Shown: piece by piece, positions 44,576 through 56,027 of the stretch
How positions within the stretch are numbered: position 1 is the stretch's first letter
Layout of the letters: each line of letters begins with the position of its first letter
Assembly: GCA_030386875.1 (NCBI GenBank)
Contig: CM059563.1
Coordinates: forward strand, 35,378,139-35,442,138
Source of the DNA: Morinoia aosen
Taxonomy: Eukaryota; Arthropoda; Malacostraca; Amphipoda; Talitridae
Direction of reading: 5' to 3'
Length of the DNA: 64,000 bases
Notes under the pieces: generated by a model
Databases searched by the model: none
The model's input: the letters and a program-made list of their open reading frames with translations, nothing else
Told to the model about the DNA's origin: nothing
Made by a program: the position numbers and the translations under genes

Positions 44576-46490
44576 TGTTTATTAGTTGTTCAAGCTTGAA
44601 GAGCAAGAAGTAAAAAAGATCACCAGTTTAATGTTCTAGTTTGCTGGTTAAAGGTTGAGAATTTGATTGATTTTAAATTGAACAAGGTTGGTATTCCGTG
44701 ATAAGGCAGGGTCACCAGACGCCTGGGAAGGCATCAATATTGGATGGGATGAATTGATATGGCCGCTTGCTCAGAAGGAGTGGGTCTGGACGCAGTATTT
44801 CAAGCGTCTAATAATCAAACAAGAAACAATAAAAACCACAATACAACCATCACTTGGGGAGAATGAGAGAATAGACTATCTCGCCTTTTTATTTAATTGG
44901 AGGTTGAATGCTGACGTGTGGGGGCTTGATTCTTGGTTCGTGAGACGTTCTTGAGAGAGTCCGAGGCGGTTGAAGAACTTCAGACGATGCGTTTCAGCTC
45001 AGGCTTGTGGAAGCGTGAACTGGAGTGTGAAGTTGAGGATGGTGTAAGTGTGGGAGGTTCCGACGCTAAGTGGGAAAACTTAACGGTTGGGTAACTCGGT
45101 GAGAATGGAGGCTCTCGACCCCATAGTCTCTACTGGAGATTTTAGAGGCTTAGCTGCAGGGATGCAGGCCTTCCAGTTTAGTGAGTTTGGAGAGGAGGCG
45201 GAGACTTGGAGGAGGTAAGCTCCTTGATTTCTTAATGCAGAGTGGCTGCAATTAAGAGGTTAGGGTTTGGCTCCATAACGTGTTTGTGAGTGCGTGGAAT
45301 GTGTGGTCCAGTAGATCCTGTGAGGGAACATCGAGCTGGATTAATTCGCACGACAACGAGCCTATTCATACACATGTGCAAGACTGCTGCAGTCTGCTGC
45401 TTACAAGAAGAACAATGGCAGAAGTTTAGTGCTAAGGTCAGTCCGCAGCTCTAGCGCCCGAGTTGCAGCCTGAATCATCTTTACACCCAGAATCGGTGTT
45501 CAAGACCAACTGGTCACAAGCTCTATCTTGATATCAGAAGCAGCAACACAACTGAGCGTGTAATCTAAATGTACTAACAGCTAGGGGTAAAATAGCTATA
45601 GCACCGAGGCAATTCACTAATGTACCAAAAGTAAATATGAGAAAAGGTGAAGCCTCTATTCTCTATAATTCCGATGAGCAAGAATTGCTTCTAGGCGCAG
45701 CAAAATTACATATAAAAAGGGGTAGCATATAAAAAGACACATCAGTAAAAACAAACTAAAGATGGAAACAAGGTTACAGTGATTTAGCAAAGGCTAGCAA
45801 AACGCTAAATTAAATTCAGGGAAACAATATTGAACTTACTCATAAATGATCTTTGTGGACAGCAAAGTGTCTTAGAACACTATGCTCAGCACTGATAAAA
45901 TATCTAAGGAGCTAATGCCAACATCGTAATAATACTGAGAGCAAAATAAAGAATCATCGGAGACTAGCAAATACAAAAGGGAAAACAATGACAGAGATGG
46001 GGCAGTGAGCTTGAAGCTTGTGCCTAACTAATACAGGCAGAGAGAAAACATAGTGAATGTTCCTAAATTAATCACAAAAATGAGCTCTCACTACAGAGGC
46101 AAGTTAATATAAAGTAGTCTAGACACAATAAAACACTTAACATTAAACACTTGTTACTTACATATGCCCTCTCTGGCGCCCAAGCACTACAATCAGGAGA
46201 ATCTCTTCCGTGAATGACGACTCTGCCTGGAAGGCTGGCTTTATATACGCTGTGTAACGGGAGAACGTTTTCGGAACTTCCGGAACGAATGAACTTGCGG
46301 TATGGTTCTACGTGAAAAACGCCGTTCTTTCTTGTCGAAGTATTTCTTTGGTCAAATTTTAATAGATTTAGGGGTAATGTTGAATGACAATAGCAACCTA
46401 AAATTTTAAGAATGATTGCGTTAACTTTATTTAATTTTTAGAAGACGGTTTTAATAATTTATGAAATTTAGACTGAAGTGCAGCTGAGGG
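44576..46490. other. Non-coding stretch, no gene supported
   Basis: About 1.9 kb. An 88-codon frame at 44,688 has no recognisable domain. On the - strand GTATATAAAG (near 46,243-46,234) is a plausible TATA box with no gene or second LTR to attach it to. Confidence 0.45.
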
Positions 46491-46580
46491 CGTTCACTAC
46501 ACGTCTGTGCCATGGGTCAAGCCGGCATTCACCTGGGCTTCCGTGCGCGTGTCACCATGACGTTTTCCTGGCTCAGTTTG

Positions 46581-47226
46581 TCATCCCTTACTACCAGATA
46601 ATACACTTTCCGCGGTCCTAGCCACTTTTGTCAAGGCACCACCAACCGGTGGCGATCTCACAATCGGAATGCGTTTCCGCGATACCGAGGGGACTGGCGA
46701 ACTCAGACACACATTGACTGGAGGGTCTGCTTGAGCATAACGTGGTACATCAGGAAGGGCGCTCCGCTCAGGTCGATCAGCAGGTAGGGGTCCAGTAGCG
46801 GGAGTACGACGTGCAACATGCGCGCCACCAGCACCTGCGGTGGGGTCCCGACCAGCAATACTGGGGGCTCCTGTCACTGCCGGGTGGACTGGCACAACAA
46901 AGCTGGGTCTCTTTGGAGGGGCCCGCACTGCAGTGGCATAGGACGTCTCCGATCTGACGTATCTGTTGCTCACAGCACGCTTTGCTTTCCCGTAGCTCCT
47001 TCTCTGTGAAGTTTGCGCGGCCAACACCTCTTCTTCAATTTTGAAGTAAAAACATTCTTAAGAGCCAGCAGGATGTGGTTAATCGCAGTTGGCACATCTC
47101 GATGGCTTATTACAGGGCAGTTCGTGCTGGTCTTCAGCACAGTTTGAGCATACACCTCTTGAGGATCGACACGTCTTTGCACCATGCCCATACTGCTGGC
47201 ACTTATAGCAGCGTCGCGGCCTTGGA
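46581..47226 (-). pseudogene. L-C LINE ORF1, segment 3: zinc knuckles and C-terminus
   Basis: On the - strand from 47,226 the frame gives PRPR then RCYKCQQYGHGAKTC, GVCSNCAEDQHELPC and SRCANC, the zinc knuckles of an I-type LINE ORF1. After in-frame stops and a shift (about 47,060) comes a Pro/Arg-rich tail ending LSGSKG and a stop at 46,581. This continues the ORF1 segment that ends at 58,829; the two are split by an 11.6-kb insertion with a 12-bp duplication. No ORF2 follows, so L-C is truncated on this side. Confidence 0.8.
47215..47226. repeat. 12-bp target duplication, left copy
   Basis: CGCGGCCTTGGA, identical to 58,817-58,828. It lies at the codons for PRPR in L-C ORF1 on both sides, which marks the edges of the inserted chimeric LINE. 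Confidence 0.85.
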
Positions 47227-47327
47227 TAATAATAATAAATTTAGGGATGAGTTTCCACCAGGGTCACCAGCAATTTGCAACTATGGACCCCCCTAGCTTA
47301 CACTAGGTAATCTTGAATTAGCTAGCT

Positions 47328-47433
47328 GACCCCCCAAGTGGGGGGTCCAGCAGCCCTCCCTCTCTTTGGCCGAGCGTCTTACCCGTGCTGGAACCCCCTC
47401 ATAAGATGAGGTGGTAGCACAGAACGCCCGGCC
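47328..47433 (-). ncRNA. Structured LINE 3'-UTR motif in the chimeric LINE
   Basis: On the transcript strand, stem b pairs 47,433-47,424 with 47,377-47,368 (10 bp, one G-U). Stem a pairs 47,398-47,386 with 47,352-47,340 (12 of 13). The stems cross. The competing hairpin GACCCCCC-loop-GGGGGGTC (47,328-47,347) overlaps the a' strand. Compared with the other LINE (29,749-29,844), the CAGC-proximal pairs differ on both strands, so pairing is kept by compensatory change. Confidence 0.6.
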
Positions 47434-47603
47434 GCTTACTTGGAATACTCTCTGGTACTGTGGTGCTGATCTTTCACGAACGCACGTCGGTTATAGGGCA
47501 TCCAGGGAACTCTTTCACAGTATGGGATTTTTGGTGAACGTAACGGTTGATTACGGCAGATGGTTCAAGGCATAAATGCTTTGCAAGAAGTTGGTTAAAT
47601 GAT

Positions 47604-48488
47604 TTATATGAGATCGTATGCGTTGATTTTCCGGAGATATTCCAGGAGTTCAGTAACAGGGGCTTCATACCCCAACACTTCCTTGATAGAAGGAGGTGGG
47701 CGATTTTTTTCCGCGAATAGGCTGATGTAGCGACGTCTTGCGTGGTGTAAGGCTGGGCAGTCCATGATTACATGATGCACGGTAAGGCGGCAACGTAGGC
47801 AGAGAGGGCAGCCGGGTGGAGGCTCTCCTACTGCGTTGTTCATTAGATATGCATGGGTGAGATGTGTGTGGCCACATCTGAGACGGTTCAGAATGACTTC
47901 ATTTCTTCGGGATAGTTGGTTCTTTTTGTGGGGATACGGGTCAGGTCGGATGTTCAGTAAAATGTTTCCCTCTTGTTGCCAGTTTTCTTTCCACTTGACA
48001 TTGATTTTGCGAGCTACAACTGGGTACCAGTCTCGGTAAGAGATCGCTACACTTTCTGCCGGGCGAAGTGCGGCAGTTTTAGCAAGCTTTTCGACTGACT
48101 CTTTTCTATCTATACCCGCATCACTCGGAATCCAGCACAATTTAACAGTTTTGCGGTCTTTGATTATGTCGTCAATTTGGTGTTTGAGGATCCGTACAAG
48201 GGGATGGGAAGTACGTGGGTTTCTCAGTGATGTCAGGGCACTCAGAGAGTCTGAATAGATCACAAACTGATCCTCACTGTGGTCGCGAATGATTTCCAAT
48301 GCCAGTTCAAGTGCGTGTAGTTCCGCAGTGAATATTGATGCAGCGCTGGGGAGAGATATTGTCCTTCTTGTTCCGCCACACTCCGCCGCAGCACCGACTT
48401 GATCGTCGTATTTAGAGCCGGCCGTATATATCGGTATGTACCCTCGGTATTCCTCCCGTCGCAGCCGCTGGTATTCCTGGACGTACAA
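47604..48488 (-). pseudogene. RNase H and C-terminal zinc-like tail of LINE ORF2
   Basis: The open frame gives IYTAGSKYDDQVGAAA where YTDGS is usual, so the first catalytic Asp appears to be Ala. Then come FTAELHALELAL, IYSDSLSALTSL, and CWIPSDAGIDRKESVEKLA, where HxGxxGNExAD is usual. A tail CPLC...TVHHVIMDCPAL (C-x2-C-x7-H-x4-C) follows, as in I-type ORF2. Stop at 47,604. Loss of two catalytic positions means it is probably inactive. Confidence 0.8.
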
Positions 48489-48524
48489 TGCTGGGTGGGT
48501 AAATTCTTTCTTGTAGCATGTTAG

Positions 48525-49908
48525 TTACTGGTTCACGTCTGCTGGGATAGTCTTCCATGTGGGTACATCAACGTTCTGTAATCGGTACGAGAACGAGGGC
48601 TTTATCCGCAGTTGGTCAAGCTGGAGGTTTTCAATTAATTCGTGAGTGCGAGCTGCGAAAGACGGCGTGACCTGCTTGTTCACAAACAGTCTCCTGTTGG
48701 TAGGTGGTATAGCTAGATTGCGGGCTGGGTTGGACAAGTGGCTTCTTATTTTCAAAATGTATTTCAGCGAAAGTTGCTGTCTTCGTAGTTGGAGGGGCAT
48801 TTCGCCGGAGATGACTTGTAGACTGGGAATAGGTGTTGATTTGAATGCTCCGGTTGCAAATCGTAGACAATCGTTTACAAGGGGGTCCAGGATTTTGAGC
48901 GTCGATGCTGTAGCGGAGTTGTACACGATGCAGCCATAGTCCAGCTTGGATCGGACGAATACTCTGTACAAGTGGAGTAGAGTTTCCTGGTCTCCACCCC
49001 AGTCGTGGGAAGAGGTTGATTTAATTACGTTGAAGTTTTTCTTGCAGCTTGGTTTGATGCTATTGATGTGGGTTCTCCAGGTCAATTTTCGGTCCCACGT
49101 GAGCCCAAGAAACTTAATTTCGTCCTCAAATTCGATGGTTTTGTTGCCGATTTTCAGAGTAGGTGACACTTGAAGGCCTGGAAGGGAGGTAAAATGGACA
49201 GCCTTAGATTTTTCCATCGAGAAGGAGAATCCATTGTTTTGCGTCCACGTTGCCACTCTGTTGATGCATTCTTGAAGTTTAGCTTCAATAATGCTGAGGT
49301 CACTGTGTCGGTAGCCAAGTTGGAAGTCGTCCACATATAGGGATGCATGTTAACGTGGATCTTTGGGGATCTGTGAGGCTATTTCGTTGATTTTGATGAT
49401 GAAACAGGTAACTGAAAGAACGGAACCCTGTGGGACCCCTTCTTCCTGAGGGCACGGATTTGATAGATGGTTATTTACTCGTACCCTGAAAGTACGGTCC
49501 CGTAAAATTGCTGGATATACAGTATAGGGGCAGTCTTCCTGGAGATGTAGATGATGATCTCGCATAATGCCGTAGTTTCAGGTGGTATCATATGCCTTCT
49601 TTAGGTCAAAGAAAATGCTGACGAAGTGTTCACTGCAGACAAAAGAGTTTCTGATAACAGTTTCGAGACGGATTAGGTGGTCAACGGTGGACCTTTCCCG
49701 GCGACCCCCGCACTGGATATTGCTGAGGTGGCCGTGCATATCGCAATAGTCGATTAGTCTATTGTTGATGAGGCGTTCCAGAACCTTTCCAATGCAGCTT
49801 GTAAGCGCAATTGGTCTGTAGTTGTGAGGTGAAAATGGGGTCTTTCCAGGATTTTGAAAAGGAATTATCACTGCTTCTCTCCAGGTAGGGGGATAGTATG
49901 AATGAAAT
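48525..49908 (-). pseudogene. Reverse transcriptase domain of LINE ORF2 (frameshifted)
   Basis: Several frames together cover the RT: NYRPIALTSCIGKVLERLIN (near 49,820), FFDLKKAYDT (near 49,590), FRVRVNNHLSNPCPQEEGVPQGSVLS (split; near 49,480-49,420), the YxDD box region (near 49,330), DFQLGYRHSDLS, KFLGLTWDRKLTWRTHI (near 49,090) and LDYGCIVYNSA (near 48,930). The last segment stops at 48,525 just before RNase H. At least three frameshifts or stops. Confidence 0.85.
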
Positions 49909-51340
49909 CATAATTTGTTGTAGAGAGCCAGTAAGTTTTGTATTCCAATTTCTCGAAGATGCTTAAGCATTTGGTATAATATCCCATCTGCGCCCGGTGA
50001 TGTATTTTTTGCAGTATCCAAGGCAGAATCCAGTTCGGCGAGAGAGAATGCTATGTTGTAAGTTTCGTTGTGGTCCGATGAGAAATCCAGTAGGTTAGCT
50101 TCTGCACGTTGTTTTCTTCGTAAAAATTCCTGAGGATAATGAGCCGCACTGCTAACAGAGCTAAATGTTTCTGCTAATTTGTTCGCTATTCCTGGAAGGG
50201 TGGAGTAGTTTATGTTATTTTCTTGTAATACTGATACCTGTCTTTGAGGTCTGCCTTTGATTTTTCTGATGTTTTCATAAATACGGGTCATTGGTGTGTC
50301 CTTCGTAAATGTGCTGGAAAACGCTGTCCATGCCTTCCGCTTCTCCTCTCGTAGAAGTTTCTGTGAATTGCCCTGGCTCTTTTCCAGCGTAGGGCATTTT
50401 GGACAGATTTCGTTTGTCTGAATTTTTGATAGAAGCATTCGCGGTTAGAGCGTGTTTGTGTCAGCTGCGCACTCCAGTAGGGCTTCGGAAAGAATTCTGT
50501 GAGTTTTATGGTTGGAATACAATCATTTGCAACTGCTTTTAAAGTATCGATAAAGGTGTTGAGAGCTTCAGAGCATGTATGCTCGTCAGAGATTTCAAGT
50601 TTTTCCCAATTTTGGTGCGCCTCGTAAGACGCCCAGTCTGCCTTTTTGTTGTTCCATATTGAGCGTTTCTGTTCGTTGTGTTGCGCGTTAATTAGTCGTA
50701 CTATGATGGGAAAGTGGTCACTGTCTTCGGGTGATTCACAGGTCTCCCATAACATGTCCACACTCAGACGAGGGGCTGCTAGGGTTAGGTCAATGGCGGA
50801 CTCAGAGTTCTACGAGATTCGTGTGTGTGCTCCTGTGTTGAGGAGAGTTAGATTATGTTGGTCTATAAATTTTTCAATTATCCGGCCACGGGCATCTGTG
50901 GTTTCGCAGCCCCAAGTTGTACTGTAGCTGTTTAAGTCCCTCATCAAAATGATTGGCGGAGGTAGTTGATTTATTAGTTCATTCATTATTTCCTGGGTTA
51001 TGGGGTGGATTCTTGAGGTGTACAGCGACGTAAATGTTATCCGTCGAGTGATGTGGGCAGTGGCTGGGATGACTTGGATGGAAGAGGTTACGGCGACTTC
51101 TTGGAATGGAATTGACTCATGAATAAACAGTCCGACTCCTCCATGAGGCGTGACGTTAAAGTGGTCATGTTCGGTAAGCAGATTGTAATGGGGTATGGAA
51201 AAATTTGAGTTGTGCCAAAGTTTCGTTTCTTGGAGAGCAACGATATATGGGTTATGAAAGTTAATTAGTTCAAGAAGTTCGTTCTTTTTGGCTCGGACAC
51301 CCTGGCAGTTCCATTGTAGGATGCAGATTCCGTTATTCAT
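49909..51340 (-). pseudogene. Endonuclease and linker of LINE ORF2 (frameshifted)
   Basis: The preferred ATG is at 51,340 (MNNGICILQWNCQG); the frame is open further upstream. The apurinic-type endonuclease shows LQWNCQG, LQETKLW, DLNSYSTTWGC and, after a frameshift near 50,810, SDHFPII (near 50,710). The linker PYWSAQLTQTR and the RT entry SPGADGILYQML (near 49,985) follow in other frames. The ATG overlaps the end of ORF1 (ATGAATAA), so ORF2 starts 5 nt before the ORF1 stop. Confidence 0.85.
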
Positions 51341-52427
51341 TTTGATTTCCTTTGATTTCTTTTTGGTACTGGTTATAAATTCTTCTGGTTTCACTTCTAA
51401 CGGTCGAGTTGTTCTCACTTGTGATTTCGCTGTCGCTCATTGCCGAGTCGTAATCTGGTATAATTTGTACGGGGGTAGAATATATTTCTCCTGTGCTTGG
51501 GTCAGAGTAGACTGCTTCAGCTACCTGTTTTTTTCCTGATGGTTTTTCGTTGCTTTCGGAGTTTTTTCTTTTCCTTGGCATACTGTCTGAGAGCTGAGAG
51601 GGCCCTGGTGGAGGAGCTGGAGGAGCTGTCCCCACTTGTTTAATCGGTGCTGGAGGTTGTCGGCTGGGTGTTTGTGCAGTGGTAGATGTTACGGCAGAAG
51701 CGTAGTTCCTGTGATATTGGTGTTGTTCACTGTCCAGTTTTTGTCTTGCTTGCACTCTGCTCAGTTTGTATTTATGCTGGATTGCGATGATTTCCTGTGG
51801 GTATTTGTATTCAATGCATTTATAGGAGCCTGCAAAGTGATCTTTGCCGCAGTTGTGGCATTCTATCTTGATGCTCGTGCATTCGCCGGAATCGTGATTT
51901 ACGTTGTTGCACCTCGCGCATATCGTTTCAGGTCTGGTACATCGTTTCTGGGTGTGGTTATACTCCAGACATTTCTTGCAGAACATGGGGCGTGGCACGT
52001 ATGGAAATACCTTGGTTTGTGATTGTTCTCCGGGTATGGTTATGTAGTTTGAGAGGTTTTGCCTGAAAGTAAGTAAGATTGCATGGGAGACAGGGTTTTT
52101 CGATTTGATCCAGGTAGTTCTCACTGCATCACTCAGTCCATATTCTTCCATGAATCCCTCCCGGAAGCATTCGAAATTGGAGAGGTCGTACTCATATAGA
52201 TATATGAGACCTTTCACTGAGTTGAAGTAAAGGTGTTCAGCTATGGAAACAGGGATGTTGTTTAAGGTTTTTACTTTACGGATTAGGGAACTTTGTTCTT
52301 TGGTGGTGATTTCAATGATAAATGAGTCCTTATCCTGGGTTGTAATTCTCTTCGGCTTTTCTCCCAACTCAAGTTGAAGGCTTCGCTCGAGCACCCAGGG
52401 TGAAATTTTGCACTTTTCATTTGCGTC
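51333..52427 (-). CDS. LINE ORF1 module B, RNA-binding protein, N-terminally truncated
   Basis: The frame is open from about 52,427, with the first ATG at 52,394. An RRM-like region (ISPW.LERSLQLELGEKPKRI to VKGLIYLYEYDLSNFE) is followed by three zinc knuckles: CKKCLEYNHTQKRC, CARCNNVNHDSGEC and CHNCGKDHFAGSYKC (about 51,990-51,830). A Pro/Gln-rich linker and an acidic-basic tail end in TAA at 51,333. It would bind the LINE RNA. The missing N-terminus coincides with the junction to module A. Confidence 0.8.
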   Translation of the reverse strand, partial: DANEKCKISPWVLERSLQLELGEKPKRITTQDKDSFIIEITTKEQSSLIRKVKTLNNIPVSIAEHLYFNSVKGLIYLYEYDLSNFECFREGFMEEYGLSDAVRTTWIKSKNPVSHAILLTFRQNLSNYITIPGEQSQTKVFPYVPRPMFCKKCLEYNHTQKRCTRPETICARCNNVNHDSGECTSIKIECHNCGKDHFAGSYKCIEYKYPQEIIAIQHKYKLSRVQARQKLDSEQHQYHRNYASAVTSTTAQTPSRQPPAPIKQVGTAPPAPPPGPSQLSDSMPRKRKNSESNEKPSGKKQVAEAVYSDPSTGEIYSTPVQIIPDYDSAMSDSEITSENNSTVRSETRRIYNQYQKEIKGNQNE

Positions 52428-52922
52428 TAGAGTACATTTGAAGTGAGTAACGTTGGGGTGGCACGTTTTTCATTTGATTCAGTTGGGCTGTTCAGCCTCT
52501 GTCTAGCACGGCGTTTCCCGACCTTGTGGTTGTTCTGGATTGTAAGCATTTGTTCCTCTTCGATTTGCTTAGGGCAGGTTTTGTCTTTAACTTGGTGAGG
52601 GCCGTGACAGTGGACGCATTCGGCTTCAGAGGCAAGGCACTGACTGCTGCCGTGCATGCCGCACCGCCCCGCACCTTTCACAGGTTGTGGCTCGGCTGCA
52701 ACGTTTTTTGGTATGTCCGTACATCTGGCAGTTGGCGCAGTGCATTGGTTTATCGATATATGGGTATACTCGGGTGTCTGATCGTTCGCCGGGAATGTAT
52801 ATGAAATCGGGGGGAGGCTCTGATTTAAATTCTAGGATTATCGCGCTTGTTTGTTCGTATCTTGTTTTGATGAAGGTGGCGTCTATTACTTCGCTGATGT
52901 TATAGTTTTCCTTGAGCCCTGT
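52427..52922 (-). pseudogene. LINE ORF1 module A, second segment (zinc knuckle part)
   Basis: After the LTR insertion the frame resumes as GLKENYNISEVIDATFIK, then IYIPGERSDTRVYPYIDKPM, a knuckle HCANCQMYGHTKKRC (near 52,735-52,690) and a frameshifted second knuckle (ECVHCHGPHQ.KDKTC, about 52,630-52,580). It ends RARQRLNSP and a stop at 52,427, where module B begins. The Pro-rich ORF1 tail is missing. Confidence 0.75.
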
Positions 52923-53069
52923 TATACAGGCAGACAGAGGTTAGAGATACGCTGGTTACGTGCGACGTTGTAGGACAGGTGGGGGCGCGAACCAAATGCG
53001 CGGGCCCTAAAGAGCTCACCGCTTATAAGACCTCTGAGGTGCTTAGGGTGGGGGGCCGGCTCGCTCGCA
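52923..53069 (-). repeat. LTR, left copy (3' LTR on - strand)
   Basis: Matches 57,404-57,551 with a few substitutions and a small indel near the GCTCGCTCGCA end. Confidence 0.9.
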
Positions 53070-53073
53070 CATA

Positions 53074-53085
53074 CCTCTCCCCTTT
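53074..53085 (-). promoter_or_regulatory. Polypurine tract
   Basis: AAAGGGGAGAGG on the - strand, just before the 3' LTR, the expected plus-strand primer site. Confidence 0.65.
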
Positions 53086-55736
53086 AACCGGATAGGTATT
53101 CAATTATATAAAAAAATAATATTCGGGTGGATAAAAACAAAAATTTTATTTTCAAACACCAAATTAATTGAGCATCCCCACTTGACGTTAATAAAGCCCC
53201 GCATAAACAAAAGTATTACTTCTAACACAAAATAAATCTAGTGATTATAAGATTATAGTAACGTTTAAATAGGTTAACTGCAAAGTAAAATACGAGTTCC
53301 TCGGCAAAACAATCTCGGAAAATTTTATAATGAACAGAGCTATTACCTCGTTGGTAACGAAAAATAATTCAGAAAAGATAATGAAATTAGCTGGTCGTCA
53401 AATAAAAGAATCAATAAATTTTTCACAAAAAAAAATATTGACGTTTGATAATTATTACAAAACATCGTCTGCGTTTCCGTAGACTTCAGAATAGATGTTA
53501 ATTAAAGTTATAGCCAAACATCGCACAAATTAGAACGGAAATTTTCCACTATTAGTAAAACAACCAATCAGCATAAACAGAGTGCCGTAGACTCGCAAAA
53601 CTTAATTCTATCGGTAACATAACCTTATAGAATGTGGAGTAAGATATAGGAAAACATGTAGTAAAATCAAACACACGCTAGTTTAAAACATCAAGTATGA
53701 ATATGAAAATTGGATTTCGCACCCTGCAAAAATAAAAGAATAATCACTGATGTAAGCGTAATGAAATGTAAATAAAGTCCATAATTTTGAAACGACTCTG
53801 AATTTATAATTACCTACTTTCAAGTTTCTAAATATACTTAAACCACGTTGGCAACACCAACGTAGGTTAAGTAACATCGTAGAAAATAAACACTCTTTTT
53901 CAAGTTGAGTTATTTTTGTATTTAAAGTCAATGGTTCACCGTATCAATGGTTCACCGTTGTTCTCCTTCCCTTTCACGAAAGTGAATTATCCCTAGTAGT
54001 ATGGGTAAACTGCGGGCGGCCATGTACATGGTACCATGTACATGTACCAGGTTACCGTGTTACAAGATGTTGTGTTACCGCTCGCACCCGTGCGACCTGA
54101 AATTGGAAAAAAATACGAGAAGATTAGCATGGTTAAAGCGCAAAATTTAGTACATGAATGCTTGAATAAAGTAAATTGAGAAACACCTTTAGTGTCAGAG
54201 TGATCCTTTACCGAATCTTACTATTTAGTTAATGAAAAGTAAACATTCTTAAAACTCTGAGACAATGATTTTAAAGTCCAGCATAATCATTTAAGTTTTC
54301 TCAGAGAATGAATGCTGACTCAATAAAGATCAGCTGAATTCCGACTAGGCATTTAATTTCTTGAGAGATCGAAAACAATGTCTCCGTGTTAAAATCTTGC
54401 CATCAGCAACCGGATGTCGCTAGAATTTTCGAATCTGTATTTAAAGTGTGAATTCAGCATATTAAGTCTCATCGAGACATGAGAGTGCGTTCCCAGACAA
54501 TGCACGGCAAAAAAGATTTAAATATGTGCAAAGCATAACGTGCATACAAAAAAAATTCAAAAATTCTCTACAATCACGTGCGGCTTTAACACAAGAACAT
54601 AAGAAAATTATTATACTGTGATTGTTAAACCTTTATACTGTAAACGATTACTTTACATTTCACATATCGCGTGACGTTAATGCCTTAATCCAAAAGGTAA
54701 ATACTAAAGCGTATGCGTGGTTAACATTAAGCATAAACAAATACAACAAAAAGACACAATTGAATACATAAGAATATACTTTTTACGGTAAAAACACGAT
54801 TTGTTGTCAAGGTAAAAATCAATATTAACGTTAAACACTCTAAATTTTAATCGTTCAATCCGTTGTAAATGATCAATTAGTTGTAAATGATCCCGTAGAA
54901 ACTTTGGAGAGACTTGACGATAAATTTTGCATTCTATTACGTTTGAATAATAAATTACACAACATAAAACTTTACTGATTATGAAATTCGAGTAGGCTTG
55001 CAAAATGACTGTATGACGCACTAGATCGTAAACGTGCTCAAAAATCATTAAAAACAGCCACTCTCGTTTAACAAATAACTAAGAAATAAATTAAATTTTG
55101 CTCTTACTCTTAATTAGTTTCCACTATTCAATTATTCGTTAATTATACAAAACACTTTTTATTCACGACTATTCACCAGTCATACTCATGAATATTCACC
55201 TAGTCATATTCATATTCATGATCACGCCGACGTACCTCGGCTGTCAACTGTAGAGTTCATTGACATGCGCAGCCTGAGCTACTCGCGGCCTTGAGCCAAT
55301 GCAAAAAGAATAAGCTACTCCCTCGCTCTGCACATGAAATTATGCGTGCTGCTCTGCACACTCTGCACACTCTACACTCTATTACTCTCGCATGGTAATG
55401 GGCGTCTATCGCCTCTCATTATTACTATTGTATGGTACTTCTGTTCGCCAGCACAATGACAACCGCAATCAACAATGCTTAACTCTGACCGTCATGGTAT
55501 CAATGGTATTATTTCCACCACATGAAATTATGAACTAAAATCAGAGTCCCATCGAAAATCAACGGTAACAGCTTCTCCAAAAGCTTATTCACTTAAATGT
55601 CTGCGCAAATTAATTTAATACTATTTCTCAATACTATTCACCCGATCTCGCTGGTAAATTTACCTGGTAACCTTGAACCATTTTACCAGGTATATCCACA
55701 GCCCTGTCGGTATCATTGTATCATTTACCAAGCGCT

Positions 55737-55880
55737 GCAACGCTCTCTGGGCTTACCTCTACCTGGGTTTACCTCTTACGTACACTCTGGGTTTACCTCT
55801 ACATGGGTTAACCTCTTACGTACACTCTGAGTTTACCTCTACCTGGGTTTACCTCTCTTGGGTTTACCATTTACGTACAC
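55737..55880 (+). repeat. Tandem repeat of TGGGTTTACCTCT phrases
   Basis: Four to five imperfect units of about 24-48 bp with TTACGTACACTCTG linkers, in the interior of the LTR element. Confidence 0.85.
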
Positions 55881-55908
55881 TAGACGAGAGTCTTTCTCTT
55901 CTTTATTT

Positions 55909-56027
55909 TAACAATAACATCGGGTATGTATCATCAGAACATCCACTATTATTCACTTCACTCATTTTAACAATAACATCGGGTATGTATCATCAGAACA
56001 TCCACTATTATTCACTTCACTCGGGAA
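55909..56027 (+). repeat. Near-perfect 60-bp tandem duplication
   Basis: The unit beginning TTTTAACAATAACATCGGGT and ending ATTATTCACTTCACTC occurs twice in a row with essentially no difference, so the duplication is recent. Confidence 0.9.

Noticed and set aside
44688-44954. 88-aa ORF considered as a gene
   Set aside because: No recognisable domain, no regulatory context, and length expected by chance.
47328-47433. LINE 3'-UTR motif considered as an HDV-like ribozyme
   Set aside because: The stems cross as in a pseudoknot, but the P3 and P4 hairpins and the catalytic cytosine context are not evident.
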